Made by a program: the position numbers and the translations under genes. The notes beneath the pieces are model-generated. The model did not search any database. It was given only the letters and a program-made list of their open reading frames with translations, and was not told the origin of the DNA. 64,000 nt of DNA, from positions 1 to 64,000 of the forward strand of contig NZ_JAAOIX010000003.1 of NCBI RefSeq assembly GCF_011440395.1, in the 5' to 3' direction. This document shows, one piece after another, positions 1 to 8,483 of this stretch. This DNA comes from Pseudomaricurvus alcaniphilus. Its GTDB lineage: Bacteria; Pseudomonadota; Gammaproteobacteria; Pseudomonadales; Cellvibrionaceae. How positions within the stretch are numbered: position 1 is the stretch's first letter; every line of letters begins with the position of its first letter.

Positions 1-190
1 ACCAATCAGGTCGCGTTTAGGCTCTCCGCGCTTTTCGGGTTTTCGCGGACGGATGTTTGAGCGCTAGCGAGTTTCCGGGAGCGCGAAAAGCGCGGAGAGC
101 CTGCGGCCGGTCTGGCGGGGCACACCCACCGGGCCGCCGCGCTACACCTGGTTTATCATTGCTACACTCTCCGGGCCGCCGCGCTACACC
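1..190. repeat. Palindromic repeat element, left copy
   Basis: Positions 20-37 and 84-101 form a perfect 18-bp inverted repeat with a 46-bp loop. The block from 1 to about 148 recurs in opposite orientation at about 58752-58904, with an 11-bp length difference in the loop. A 20-bp segment (129-148) is repeated directly at 171-190. The element may extend left of the window. No gene is supported in 1-229. It looks like a REP/BIME-like or MITE-like genomic repeat rather than coding DNA. Confidence 0.75.
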
Positions 191-229
191 GGTTTTTTAC
201 GAACGTACGCTTAATTGAACCGGCGCTAC

Positions 230-1438
230 TTAAATTGCCTGGTACATTGCCAGCAGCAGCGGGTGCAGGCTTTTTAATTGCTGCCGCGCCGGAACTTCAT
301 CGGCACCGTCGTGGCGGGCGCGCAGCAGTGCCAGCATGGCCTGGTTGGCGGGCTCAGTCAGTCTGCTGTCAGGGTGGCTGGGGTCCAGGTGGTGACCGTC
401 GAGATGGTGGATGAGCCCCGGCCGTTTGGCCAGCACAAAGGCCCCGAACCAGGAGCTGGCTAACTCCTGGTCAAGTTTGTCCTCCAGCTCACCGAAATCC
501 TGCCATAAATTGATGGCAGTGGAGCCGCTGTGGACGCGGATGGCTTTTTCGGCGTAATTTGGCGCGTGCTCGAACAGCAAACACCAGTGCAGTAACGCCT
601 GTTCATCTTCCTGCAGGGCGGCACAGGCCTCGGCCATTCGCTCCAGCAGCAGCGGTTGCCGGTACAGTGCCGGTTCGGCTTGCAGTTGCTCGCGCACGGC
701 CTGCCAGTCGGGAATTTGGGCGAGGGCGAAACTGGCGTGCAGCTCCGGCTGTTGCGGGTCAAACACCTGTGGCAGCAGGTTATCAGCCAGCCGCCGCCAG
801 GCGAAGGCGAGGTAATCCCGCGCGGCCACACCGAGAACATCCCGGGCCAATGGTGCGACCTCCTGTTGCAAGCCGGCCAATTCAGCAGCGAGGTGAGCCG
901 GGTCGATGTGCGGGTTGGCCAGCAAGTGCTGGCCGTAGTTGACCAGATCCTGGTAGCTGCCGAGGCGGGCGTGTTCCGAGTTGAGGCGCGTCAACTCCAG
1001 TAATTGCTCTGCGGCCCGGTCGAACTGGCGTCCAGCCAGTGCGTCACAGAGCAGGTTTTCCGCAATGACTGCGGCGTTGTCCATAAACAGGTCGAATTGG
1101 GGCACGTCCCGGGGTCGCAGCCACTTGCGTGTCAACTGGCGATGCATATCGGCCTGGCGGCTGGCCAGCAAGCGGCCGGGGGACTGCGCGCTCCAGCTGT
1201 TAAAGTCCTGCTCTTCGCCGCTGAGACCGAGGGCGTCGCAATGCTCTTGCGCGGCCTGCAGCAGTGTAGCCAGCTGGGCCTGGTCGAGGTGCAGGCTATC
1301 GTCCAGATAGGTCTGGTCGCCATAGCGCCAGGCTTCGTAGTGGGCGTAGGGCAGGGTATTTTCCGCCAGCAGCCAGTCAATCAGGCAAAAGTGGCCCTGG
1401 CGGCTGAGAAAGCGGTCGATGTCGGCGATGCTTAACAT
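230..1438 (-). CDS. Hypothetical protein downstream of SNF2 helicase
   Basis: I do not recognise a named family. The product is 402 residues, soluble, rich in Leu, Ala, Gln and acidic residues and apparently all-helical, with stretches that could be TPR-like helical pairs. There is no signal peptide or membrane segment. I chose the start at 1438 (protein begins MLSIADIDRFL) because a GGAG ribosome site lies just upstream on the minus strand; an upstream in-frame Met would overlap the helicase gene and encodes low-complexity sequence. The gene begins 13 bp after the helicase stop, so the two are almost surely co-transcribed. A role as helicase partner is inferred from position only. Confidence 0.7.
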   Translation of the reverse strand: MLSIADIDRFLSRQGHFCLIDWLLAENTLPYAHYEAWRYGDQTYLDDSLHLDQAQLATLLQAAQEHCDALGLSGEEQDFNSWSAQSPGRLLASRQADMHRQLTRKWLRPRDVPQFDLFMDNAAVIAENLLCDALAGRQFDRAAEQLLELTRLNSEHARLGSYQDLVNYGQHLLANPHIDPAHLAAELAGLQQEVAPLARDVLGVAARDYLAFAWRRLADNLLPQVFDPQQPELHASFALAQIPDWQAVREQLQAEPALYRQPLLLERMAEACAALQEDEQALLHWCLLFEHAPNYAEKAIRVHSGSTAINLWQDFGELEDKLDQELASSWFGAFVLAKRPGLIHHLDGHHLDPSHPDSRLTEPANQAMLALLRARHDGADEVPARQQLKSLHPLLLAMYQAI

Positions 1439-1451
1439 GGGCGGTTGCTCC

Positions 1452-4412
1452 TTATTCTGCTGGCGGGTGGACGGTTGATAGGGGCTCGGTGGCTTCATCA
1501 CGGAACAGGGCCAGCAGGTCGTCCAGCTTGAGGGCAAATTGCTCGGCACTGGCCTGGGCCTGTTGATTGACGTGCTGGCTGAGCAGGGCCTTGCGCTGTT
1601 GCAGTTCGGCTATTTTTTCCTCGATGGTGTTTTCAGCGATCAGCTTGTAGACAAACACCGGCTTGTCCTGGCCGATGCGGTGGGCGCGATCGCTGGCCTG
1701 TTGTTCGGCGCTGCTGTTCCACCAGGGGTCGTAGTGAATCACGGTGTCGGCCCGGGTCAGGTTGAGACCGACACCGCCGGCCTTGAGACTGATCAGGAAC
1801 ACCGGCGCGGCGCCGGTTTGAAAGGCATCCACCAGGGCCTGGCGCTGGCGGGTCTTGCCGGTCAGCATGAAATAGTCGATCCCCCTGTCTTCCAGGTCCC
1901 GGGCCAGCAAATCCAGCACGCTGGTGAACTGGGAAAATACCAGGATGCCGCGCTGTTCCGCCACCAGTTCCTCGATCATCTCCATGCAGTGCTGGCGCTT
2001 GCTGGAACTGACCTGATGTTCGCCCAGCAACTGCGGGTCGCAGCAGGCCTGGCGCAGGGTCAGCAGGGCGGTCAGAACTAACATTTGCTGTTCACCGGCG
2101 TGACTGGTTTCTGCCAGCCGCTCTTGCAGTGCGCGCCAGCCGTCGCTTTTCAGGTCGTCGTAAAAGGCTTGCTGGTCGTCGGCCAGGCTGATGGTTTGGA
2201 CGATCTCCGTTTTCGCCGGCAGGTCGGTGGCCACTTGATCCTTGCTGCGACGCAGCATAAACGGCGCGATGCGCTGCAGCAGCAATTGCAGCCGGTCGCT
2301 GTCGGCCTCCTGTTCGATGGGCTTTTGAAAGTAGCGCTTGAAATCACTGCGAGCGCCGAGGCAGCCGGGCATCAGGAAGTCCAGCAGCGACCAGAGCTCG
2401 CCGAGGTGGTTTTCCAGCGGCGTGCCGGACAGGCACAGGCGCTGGTCGCTGTGCAGTTGACGCAGTGCCTGGCTGGCCCGGGTGCGGGGGTTCTTGATCC
2501 ACTGGGCCTCGTCCAGCACCACCCAGCTCAGGGGCTGTTGCTGCCATTGGGCCAGGTCGTTGACCACGGTGGGGTAGCTGCTGATTACGATATGAAAGTC
2601 TTGCAGCTGCGACCAGTGCTGGTGACGCTGGGGGCCGTGGATAACCAGCTGGCGCAAGTGCGGCGCAAAGCGCTGGATTTCCGCGGCCCAGTTGTGCAGC
2701 AGGCTGGTGGGGGCGACGATCAGGGCCGGTTTGGCGAGACGCCCCTGGCGCTGCTCAAGGCATAAATGGGTGAGAGCTTGCAGGGTTTTACCCAGCCCCA
2801 TGTCATCCGCCAGCAGGCCGTTGGCGCCGTGCTGGCGCAGGTGTTGCAGCCACAGCACGCCCTGCCACTGGTAGGGGCGCAACTGGGCCCGAATGCCGCT
2901 GTCGCCGGACGGCAGCTGTCGGGGTGGGCGATGCAGTTCTGCTGCCTGCTCCAGCAGGGCTGTATCCCCCTGCCAGCGGGTGTCTTCCGGCAGGTGCCGG
3001 GCGAGGCTGTGCAGGCGGCTGATTTGCGCCGTGGGCAGGCAGTAACCACTGCTGTTGTGCCGGCCCTGTTGCAGCTTGCCCTGTTGGATCAGGTCACCGA
3101 GCTCTGACATTAGTCCGTTGACTTTATCGGCGGGCAGTAACAGCAGGCGACCATCCGCCAGGCGGCAACTCACTTCTCCGTCGCGGCCGAGGTGGTCCAG
3201 CTCGCTCAGCAGGGCCAGCAGGTCGACCGATTCACCCCGGGTCGTGACCTGCACCGCCAGCCGCCACTGCTCGGCACTGTTCCGCTCGACCGCCACCTGC
3301 CAGCTGGCGGGAACAATATAGTGATGGCGAAAATCGGCGGCGATGGCAAATTCAAAGCCCAGTGCCTCCAGTGCCGGGCGCGCCTCGATCAGCAGGTCGC
3401 GCCAGGCCTGGCCGTCGCGGGCCTGCCAGCTCAGGGGCCGGGAGGCGACGCTGAAAGGCTCGAGGTGGGCTTGCAGTTGCTGCTGCCAGGTTTGCTCTTG
3501 CTCTCTGTGGCGAGGGATCAGGTTCAAATGCGTGCCGTCCCAATAGGTCACTGCAGCGCTGTCGCTGCCGACAACTTCGCAGTAGCAATCGCTGCAGTAG
3601 CGAAACTGCAACTGCAAGGTGTCTTGCAGTTTGCCGTCCGCGCCGGTCGGCAGACAGCGCAGCACCGGGGTTGCGCTGGCGGCCACGGTTCGCTGCGGCA
3701 CTTCCCGCGGCAGTGGCAGCTGCAGTGCCTGCCACTGGTCTCGCAGCTGCTGCAGCGCCTGCACAGCCGCCGCGGGCCGGGGCTGGAACCAGGCTTGCGC
3801 CAGGGCCAGGGCCGCGGCGCTGTAGGGGTGTTGGCAGGGCCCGAGGCGCCGCTGCGCGGCTTGATAGTAATAGGGCTCGGCGGAGGTCGAACTGGTTACC
3901 AGGGCGCCGCCGGCGCTGGCTTGCTCTGGCTGGCGTTGCTGGCCGCCGCTGAGCCGCCATTGCAAGTGCTGGCTGCCGGCGCTGTCGATGCGCCACTGCA
4001 GCTCCACCGGTTGTGCTGCTGCCGCGGCCAGTGCAACCCAGTGCTGTGGGGTTTGCTGCATAAAACAGCGTCCAGCGTCGAGCAGACCAGCCAGGTGGGG
4101 CCAGCTGGAGGCGGGCGGCAGGGGGCCGCTGCTGTGTTGCAGCCAGTGTTCGTCGGTCGTCACCAGCTGTTGCAAAGCTTCTATGTCGGCGCGATTGAGG
4201 AAGGGCGGCGGTGTGTGCAAGTGCGGGCGCTGGATGACATAGGGTTTACCCGGTACCAGCGGCTGGCCCTGGCGAACTTCGGCCAGCACTAAAGACAGCA
4301 CCAATGTCTGGCTGGCACCGGGCTGGTCGCGGTCGATGCGCAACAGGTAGCAGAGGGCGAGGCTCGGACCGCCTGCTGGCTGCTGCTGTCGGAGCTGGGC
4401 AAGAAAACTCAT
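1452..4412 (-). CDS. SNF2/HepA-family DEAD-like helicase
   Basis: 986-residue Swi2/Snf2-type ATPase. The N-terminal half (about 1-480) is a Gln-rich accessory region of unclear fold. The motor follows: Walker A DDMGLGKT (about 536-543), Walker B variant LDEAQW (about 631), SGTPLENHLGELWSLLDF (about 660), then the C-terminal lobe with ILVFSQFTSVLDLL, SLKAGGVGLNLTRAD and SDRAHRIGQ (near 910). These are the standard motifs of double-stranded DNA translocases; bacterial members such as RapA recycle RNA polymerase, but this protein lacks clear RapA-specific domains, so the substrate is open. It reads divergently from the flavin reductase gene and heads a two-gene operon. Confidence 0.92.
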   Translation of the reverse strand: MSFLAQLRQQQPAGGPSLALCYLLRIDRDQPGASQTLVLSLVLAEVRQGQPLVPGKPYVIQRPHLHTPPPFLNRADIEALQQLVTTDEHWLQHSSGPLPPASSWPHLAGLLDAGRCFMQQTPQHWVALAAAAAQPVELQWRIDSAGSQHLQWRLSGGQQRQPEQASAGGALVTSSTSAEPYYYQAAQRRLGPCQHPYSAAALALAQAWFQPRPAAAVQALQQLRDQWQALQLPLPREVPQRTVAASATPVLRCLPTGADGKLQDTLQLQFRYCSDCYCEVVGSDSAAVTYWDGTHLNLIPRHREQEQTWQQQLQAHLEPFSVASRPLSWQARDGQAWRDLLIEARPALEALGFEFAIAADFRHHYIVPASWQVAVERNSAEQWRLAVQVTTRGESVDLLALLSELDHLGRDGEVSCRLADGRLLLLPADKVNGLMSELGDLIQQGKLQQGRHNSSGYCLPTAQISRLHSLARHLPEDTRWQGDTALLEQAAELHRPPRQLPSGDSGIRAQLRPYQWQGVLWLQHLRQHGANGLLADDMGLGKTLQALTHLCLEQRQGRLAKPALIVAPTSLLHNWAAEIQRFAPHLRQLVIHGPQRHQHWSQLQDFHIVISSYPTVVNDLAQWQQQPLSWVVLDEAQWIKNPRTRASQALRQLHSDQRLCLSGTPLENHLGELWSLLDFLMPGCLGARSDFKRYFQKPIEQEADSDRLQLLLQRIAPFMLRRSKDQVATDLPAKTEIVQTISLADDQQAFYDDLKSDGWRALQERLAETSHAGEQQMLVLTALLTLRQACCDPQLLGEHQVSSSKRQHCMEMIEELVAEQRGILVFSQFTSVLDLLARDLEDRGIDYFMLTGKTRQRQALVDAFQTGAAPVFLISLKAGGVGLNLTRADTVIHYDPWWNSSAEQQASDRAHRIGQDKPVFVYKLIAENTIEEKIAELQQRKALLSQHVNQQAQASAEQFALKLDDLLALFRDEATEPLSTVHPPAE

Positions 4413-4673
4413 GGGTGTTTGGGGGTCGGCTTCGGCTGGCGTCAGGTAGGCATTGAGGGGAGTGGATTATAGGGGAATCGTCGGCAGAGGGCTAACCGCT
4501 GTTGGCCTGGAATCATACTTGCTGACCGTTTGCCCGGGGCAACAGGCGTCGCGGCGAATAAAGGCGGGAAATCCGCCGCCAATGCTTGCCCTTGCTGCGG
4601 CGTTGTTAAACAATTGCAAACAGACAAACCCATAGCCCTGCGCGAGAGTGTCGGTAAATACAAGGACCAAACC

Positions 4674-5672
4674 GTGAGCAACAGCACTAACGACAACAAC
4701 AATAACAACAATCATGATGCCGACAGCATTGATCCGCAGGCGTTTCGCCAGGCGCTGGGGGCGTTTGCCACAGGCGTCACCATCGTCACTACCCGGGACG
4801 CCAACGGCGTGGATGTGGGCTTGACCGCCAACAGCTTTAATTCCGTCTCACTGCAGCCGCCCATGGTGCTCTGGAGCCTGGATAAACAGGCCCTGAGCCT
4901 GAAAGCCTTTACCGAGGCGGAGTTTTTTGCCGTGCATATATTGGCGGACAACCAGCAGCCGCTGTCGGACCGGTTTGCCAAAAAGGGCAGCGACAAGTTC
5001 GCTGGCCTGGCGCTGACGCGTGGCAAGGGTGGCATTCCCCTGCTGGATGATTGTGCAGCGCGCTTTGAATGCAAGACCGCGTTTAAATACGAGGGGGGCG
5101 ACCACGAAATATTTGTCGGCGAAGTGGTGGAGTTCGTCAATTTTAACAAGCCGCCTCTGGCGTTTCTGGGCGGCAAATACGCGGTGGCGGTACCGCGGGT
5201 GGCGGCCAGCACCGGCGTCGAAGACAAGCGTGAGCTGGACGCGAGTTTTACCCGCGGCTCGCTCAGCTACCTGGTGAGCAATGCCCATTACCTGTTTGAC
5301 CGCCAGTTGCGCGACATCATGCAGCAGCACAGTCTCAGTCGCGGCCAGTTTTACACCATGTCGCAGTTGGGCAATGAGTCGCCGTTGCAACTCAAGCTGA
5401 TTCGCGCCAACCTGGATTTTGCCGGTTTAAAGCTGTCGGCGGCAGAAACCCGGGAGCTGGTGGCGAAAAACCTGGTGCAGGAGGTGCCGGACGCGCCGGC
5501 CCCTAGCCTGGCGTTGACCGAAACGGGGCGCAAAATGATGATCGAGACCTCGGCGGTGATCAAGGCCATGGATGAAGATGCCCAGGCGGGCATTGGCTAC
5601 AGCGAAATGCAGTTGTTGCACCAGTTGTTGCGCAAACTGGTGCAAAACCTGATGTCGGGCTCCTCCAGTTGA
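4674..5672 (+). CDS. Flavin reductase with C-terminal MarR-like domain
   Basis: 332 residues. After a Ser/Asn-rich leader with a run of six Asn, residues about 20-185 match the flavin reductase (HpaC/DIM6-NTAB) fold: ALGAFATGVTIVTT, GLTANSFNSVSLQPPMVLWSL and HEIFVGEVVEF are typical. Residues about 200-332 look like a helical winged-helix region (LSRGQFYTMSQL ... LALTETGRKMM) as in the Acinetobacter p-hydroxyphenylacetate hydroxylase reductase, where a MarR-like tail controls activity. These enzymes supply free FADH2 or FMNH2 to two-component monooxygenases or halogenases. I chose GTG at 4674 because AAGGA (4662-4666) precedes it at good spacing; the longer ORF from 4530 lacks such a site. Possible partners are the two halogenases near 25-28 kb. 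Confidence 0.85.
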   Translation: MSNSTNDNNNNNNHDADSIDPQAFRQALGAFATGVTIVTTRDANGVDVGLTANSFNSVSLQPPMVLWSLDKQALSLKAFTEAEFFAVHILADNQQPLSDRFAKKGSDKFAGLALTRGKGGIPLLDDCAARFECKTAFKYEGGDHEIFVGEVVEFVNFNKPPLAFLGGKYAVAVPRVAASTGVEDKRELDASFTRGSLSYLVSNAHYLFDRQLRDIMQQHSLSRGQFYTMSQLGNESPLQLKLIRANLDFAGLKLSAAETRELVAKNLVQEVPDAPAPSLALTETGRKMMIETSAVIKAMDEDAQAGIGYSEMQLLHQLLRKLVQNLMSGSSS

Positions 5673-5782
5673 GGTTGGGGGCCAGGTTCATCGGGTGACG
5701 CGCTGGCATCGTACCCGGGCCAGTTAAGGTGCGAGCGGATGGCCGGGTAACCGATACTTCCGGGCAAGGCAGTTGAATTTAT

Positions 5783-5845
5783 GCAACCGGTTGCGAATTT
5801 TTCTTTTTCCACTATAATGGGTCGGCAAATTTAAGTTACCGACCC
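5783..5845 (+). promoter_or_regulatory. Promoter with LacI-type operator for MFS gene
   Basis: A perfect palindrome GCAACCGGTTGC lies at 5783-5794. It overlaps a TTGCGA -35 box (5791-5796), which is 16 bp from a consensus TATAAT -10 box (5813-5818), so a bound repressor would block polymerase. Directly after the -10, GGGTCGG (5819-5825) and CCGACCC (5839-5845) form a 7-bp stem that would sit at the start of the transcript. The same palindrome occurs upstream of the amylosucrase gene, and a LacI-family regulator gene lies between. Confidence 0.75.
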
Positions 5846-5933
5846 TAAAATAACGCAAATTCAATCTGGCAGCTGCAGCCTTGGCCCTGGGCATAGGGGC
5901 GAGCGCAAGCGGTGCGCCGGGAGAGGGAACAGA

Positions 5934-7187
5934 ATGAATAACAACAATAGCGCGAATGCTGGCGCCGACCACTTTGGCCATGTCCGTATGCTCACCTACG
6001 CGATGTTTTTTATCTTTGCGGTCACTACCGATGCGGTAGGGGTTATTATCCCGGTGATCATCGAACAATTCTCATTGACCCTGTTGCAGGCCAGTACCTT
6101 TCACTATGCGCCCATGATCGCCATCGCCGCGGCTGGTATCGGTCTCGGTTTCCTGGCCGACAAGCTGGGCAGGAAGATTGTTATCCTGCTGGGGCTGGGG
6201 CTGTTTTCCCTGGTGTGTATCCTGTTTGCGGTGGGCAGTACCTTTGGTGTTTTCCTGATATTGCTGATCTGCATGGGCATATCGGTAGGTCTGTTTAAAA
6301 CCGGTGCCCTGGCCCTGATCGGCGATATATCCACGTCCACCAACCAGCACACCAAAACCATGAATTTTGCCGAGGGTTTTTTCGGGGTGGGCGCCATTAT
6401 CGGGCCGGCGCTGGTGACCTATTTGCTGCGTAATGACGTGGATTGGAAGTACCTGTACGTCATCGCCGGCGTGGTCAGCGTGATGACCCTGTGGCTGGCA
6501 TCCACGGTCAAGTATCCGAAGAAAATCGTTACCGAGACACACAAAGTGGACTGGCGCTCGTCCATGCGCCTGATGAAAGACGGTCACGCCCTGTTTTTCT
6601 CCGCCGGTATCGGGCTCTATGTGATTATCGAGTGTGCGATCTATGTGTGGATGCCGACCCTGTTGTTGGGCTACGACGGCCCGGCCACATTTCTGGCGGC
6701 CTATGCCTTGTCCATTTTCTTTATTTTTCGCGCCATTGGTCGTTTCCTGGCGGCCTGGATCCTGAACTTTATCAGCTGGCAGGTGACCCTGGTGCTGTTT
6801 AGCGGCACTATCTTTGCGTTCTATTTGATCAGCTCGGTCCAGGGGGTAGAGGCGGCGGTTTGGCTGTTGCCGATCTCCGGCCTGTTTGGCTCGGTGATTT
6901 ACCCGACCTTGAACTCCAAAGGTATCAGTGGCTTCCACGCTGACCAGCAGGGCGCCGCCGCGGGCCTGATCCTGTTCTTTACCGCGGCCTCGGCGGCCCT
7001 GGGGCCATTGATTATGGGGCTGATTGGCGACATCTTCGGCCACGTGTCCTACGGCTTTATGTTTGCCACCGCCTGTACTGCGGTGCTGTTTTTCGGCTGT
7101 GTCTACAACTTTATCAAGGATCCTACCGCCCATCGTCTCAAGCTGATGGACCGCGATATCGCTGCGACTATACCGGCCGCAGAGTAA
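5934..7187 (+). CDS. MFS sugar permease (FucP/FHS-like)
   Basis: 417 residues with about 12 hydrophobic segments and the MFS loop 2-3 signature GFLADKLGRK (about residue 71). It should be an inner-membrane proton-coupled symporter. The substrate cannot be read from the sequence; sucrose or a glucose-containing sugar is inferred because the promoter carries the same LacI-type operator as the amylosucrase gene and the repressor gene lies directly downstream on the other strand. The N-terminal leader is Asn-rich (MNNNNSANAG). It is convergent with the repressor gene, 41 bp apart. Confidence 0.8.
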   Translation: MNNNNSANAGADHFGHVRMLTYAMFFIFAVTTDAVGVIIPVIIEQFSLTLLQASTFHYAPMIAIAAAGIGLGFLADKLGRKIVILLGLGLFSLVCILFAVGSTFGVFLILLICMGISVGLFKTGALALIGDISTSTNQHTKTMNFAEGFFGVGAIIGPALVTYLLRNDVDWKYLYVIAGVVSVMTLWLASTVKYPKKIVTETHKVDWRSSMRLMKDGHALFFSAGIGLYVIIECAIYVWMPTLLLGYDGPATFLAAYALSIFFIFRAIGRFLAAWILNFISWQVTLVLFSGTIFAFYLISSVQGVEAAVWLLPISGLFGSVIYPTLNSKGISGFHADQQGAAAGLILFFTAASAALGPLIMGLIGDIFGHVSYGFMFATACTAVLFFGCVYNFIKDPTAHRLKLMDRDIAATIPAAE

Positions 7188-7228
7188 AAGGCAGTCTTCC
7201 CGCCCTCCACAATATGCGGGGGGGTGGG

Positions 7229-8308
7229 CTACTCCCGATTGTCGGCTGGGTGCTGGGTGACAGTGGCCTGCGTGGTTTTTTTCGAGCTTTTGCGCACCAC
7301 CAGGTTGGTGGGCATGGTAAAGGATTCCACCTCCTGCCCATCGATTAGCTGTAATAATTTTTCCACCAGCAGGCGGCCACCGATTTCCCGGTCCTGGTGA
7401 ACGGACGTAATGGAAGGGGTGTAGTAACGGGCCAGGGAGATGTCGTCGTAGCCGACGATCGCCACGTCCTTGGGCACGGCAATACCGTGTTCATCCAGGG
7501 CGCTGATGGAGGCCATGGCGAGGGCGTCACTGAGCAAAAAGATGCCGTCAAACTTTACCCCCCTGGAGAGCAGCAGCAGGGTTGCATCGTAACCTTCGTT
7601 TTTCTGTGAGCCGATACTGATTTCCAGCGCCGGGTTGCGCTCGATGCCGGCGTCTTGCAGGGCGCGCAGGTAGCCCTGGTAGCGCAAATTGCCCTCCGGC
7701 ACCTCACGGTCACCAATAATGGCGATGTGTTTGCAGCCGCGCTCGATCAGGTGTTGGGTGGCAAGCAGGCCGCCACGCAAATTGTCGCCCCCCACACAGC
7801 AATAGTCCTGGTCCTCCATTCTTGCCCCCCACACCACCAATTGCGGGTGGGAGCGGGCGTATTCGTTCAGGCCCTTGTGAATATAGGATTGGCCGATGAC
7901 GATAATGCCATCGCTGTTGATTTTGCTCAGCCCGCTGGTCTTGTCGGGCAGGTGAAAGTCCACCGCGGAGAGCAGCATCTCGTGCCCCTTTTCCATCAGG
8001 CAAACCGATATGCTGCCCAGCAGTTCGAGAAAGAAAGGGTCGGATATTTGCCACTTTGCCGATTCGGCCGAGGGAATGATGACCGTGATGGTCAGGGATT
8101 CCTTGAGGCGAAAATTGCGAGCCTGGGTGTTGAGGCGGTAGTTGTACTGTTTCGCCAGTGCCTGGATTTTCTCGCGCGTGGCGGGGTTGATCAGTTCGCT
8201 GCCGCTGAGGGCGCGGGACACGGTGGCCTTGGAAACGCCGGCAAGTTTCGCCAGGTCGGACATTTTTACGACGGCTGGTTTTTTGGATTTGGCGGGTGGC
8301 GTCTTCAT
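7229..8308 (-). CDS. LacI-family transcriptional regulator
   Basis: 359 residues. The LacI helix-turn-helix is clear: MSDLAKLAGVSKATVSRALS (about residues 16-35), then hinge-helix sequence NTQARNFRLKES. The periplasmic-binding-protein-like effector domain follows (ITVIIPSAES, GIIVIGQSY, VVGYDD-like AIVGYDDISLARYYTPSITSVHQD). It probably represses the flanking permease gene (operator 5783-5794) and the amylosucrase gene (operators 10661-10672 and 10702-10713). The effector is unknown; sucrose or a derivative is suggested by the amylosucrase and fructokinase genes. The N-terminus carries an extra Lys/Pro-rich stretch before the HTH. Confidence 0.92.
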   Translation of the reverse strand: MKTPPAKSKKPAVVKMSDLAKLAGVSKATVSRALSGSELINPATREKIQALAKQYNYRLNTQARNFRLKESLTITVIIPSAESAKWQISDPFFLELLGSISVCLMEKGHEMLLSAVDFHLPDKTSGLSKINSDGIIVIGQSYIHKGLNEYARSHPQLVVWGARMEDQDYCCVGGDNLRGGLLATQHLIERGCKHIAIIGDREVPEGNLRYQGYLRALQDAGIERNPALEISIGSQKNEGYDATLLLLSRGVKFDGIFLLSDALAMASISALDEHGIAVPKDVAIVGYDDISLARYYTPSITSVHQDREIGGRLLVEKLLQLIDGQEVESFTMPTNLVVRKSSKKTTQATVTQHPADNRE

Positions 8309-8422
8309 TGGCTCGGCATTCGGTAGTTCTCCTGCCAGATTTTACCGCTTTCGCGGGGAAAAGACCAAGTCTGGATTTTTTACCACAAATATCCACACGA
8401 TCGCTGCAATAGCAGCTCCCAG

Positions 8423-8468
8423 GCGCGGTTTTCTCACCAGTCAGTGCAGCCTGGTGATAAAACCGCGC
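8423..8468 (-). terminator. Hairpin downstream of amylosucrase gene
   Basis: GCGCGGTTTT (8423-8432) pairs with AAAACCGCGC (8459-8468), and TCACCAG (8434-8440) with CTGGTGA (8451-8457), with one mismatch and a 10-nt loop. It lies 16 bp past the amylosucrase stop, in the 175-bp gap before the repressor gene. The U-run is inside the stem rather than after it, so it is a likely but not canonical terminator. Confidence 0.5.
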
Positions 8469-8483
8469 TCGGAGGGCCCGGGC

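Noticed and set aside
3192-4292. Long plus-strand ORF opposite the SNF2 helicase gene (366 codons), with similar long antisense frames over pgi, GH13, GH97 and GH31 genes
   Set aside because: Shadow frames of GC-rich coding DNA; the true frames carry recognised catalytic motifs and the antisense ones do not.
7199-7228. Terminator between the FucP-like permease and the LacI gene
   Set aside because: The CCCGCCC/GGGTGGGC pairing has mismatches and no U-run, so it is too weak to call.
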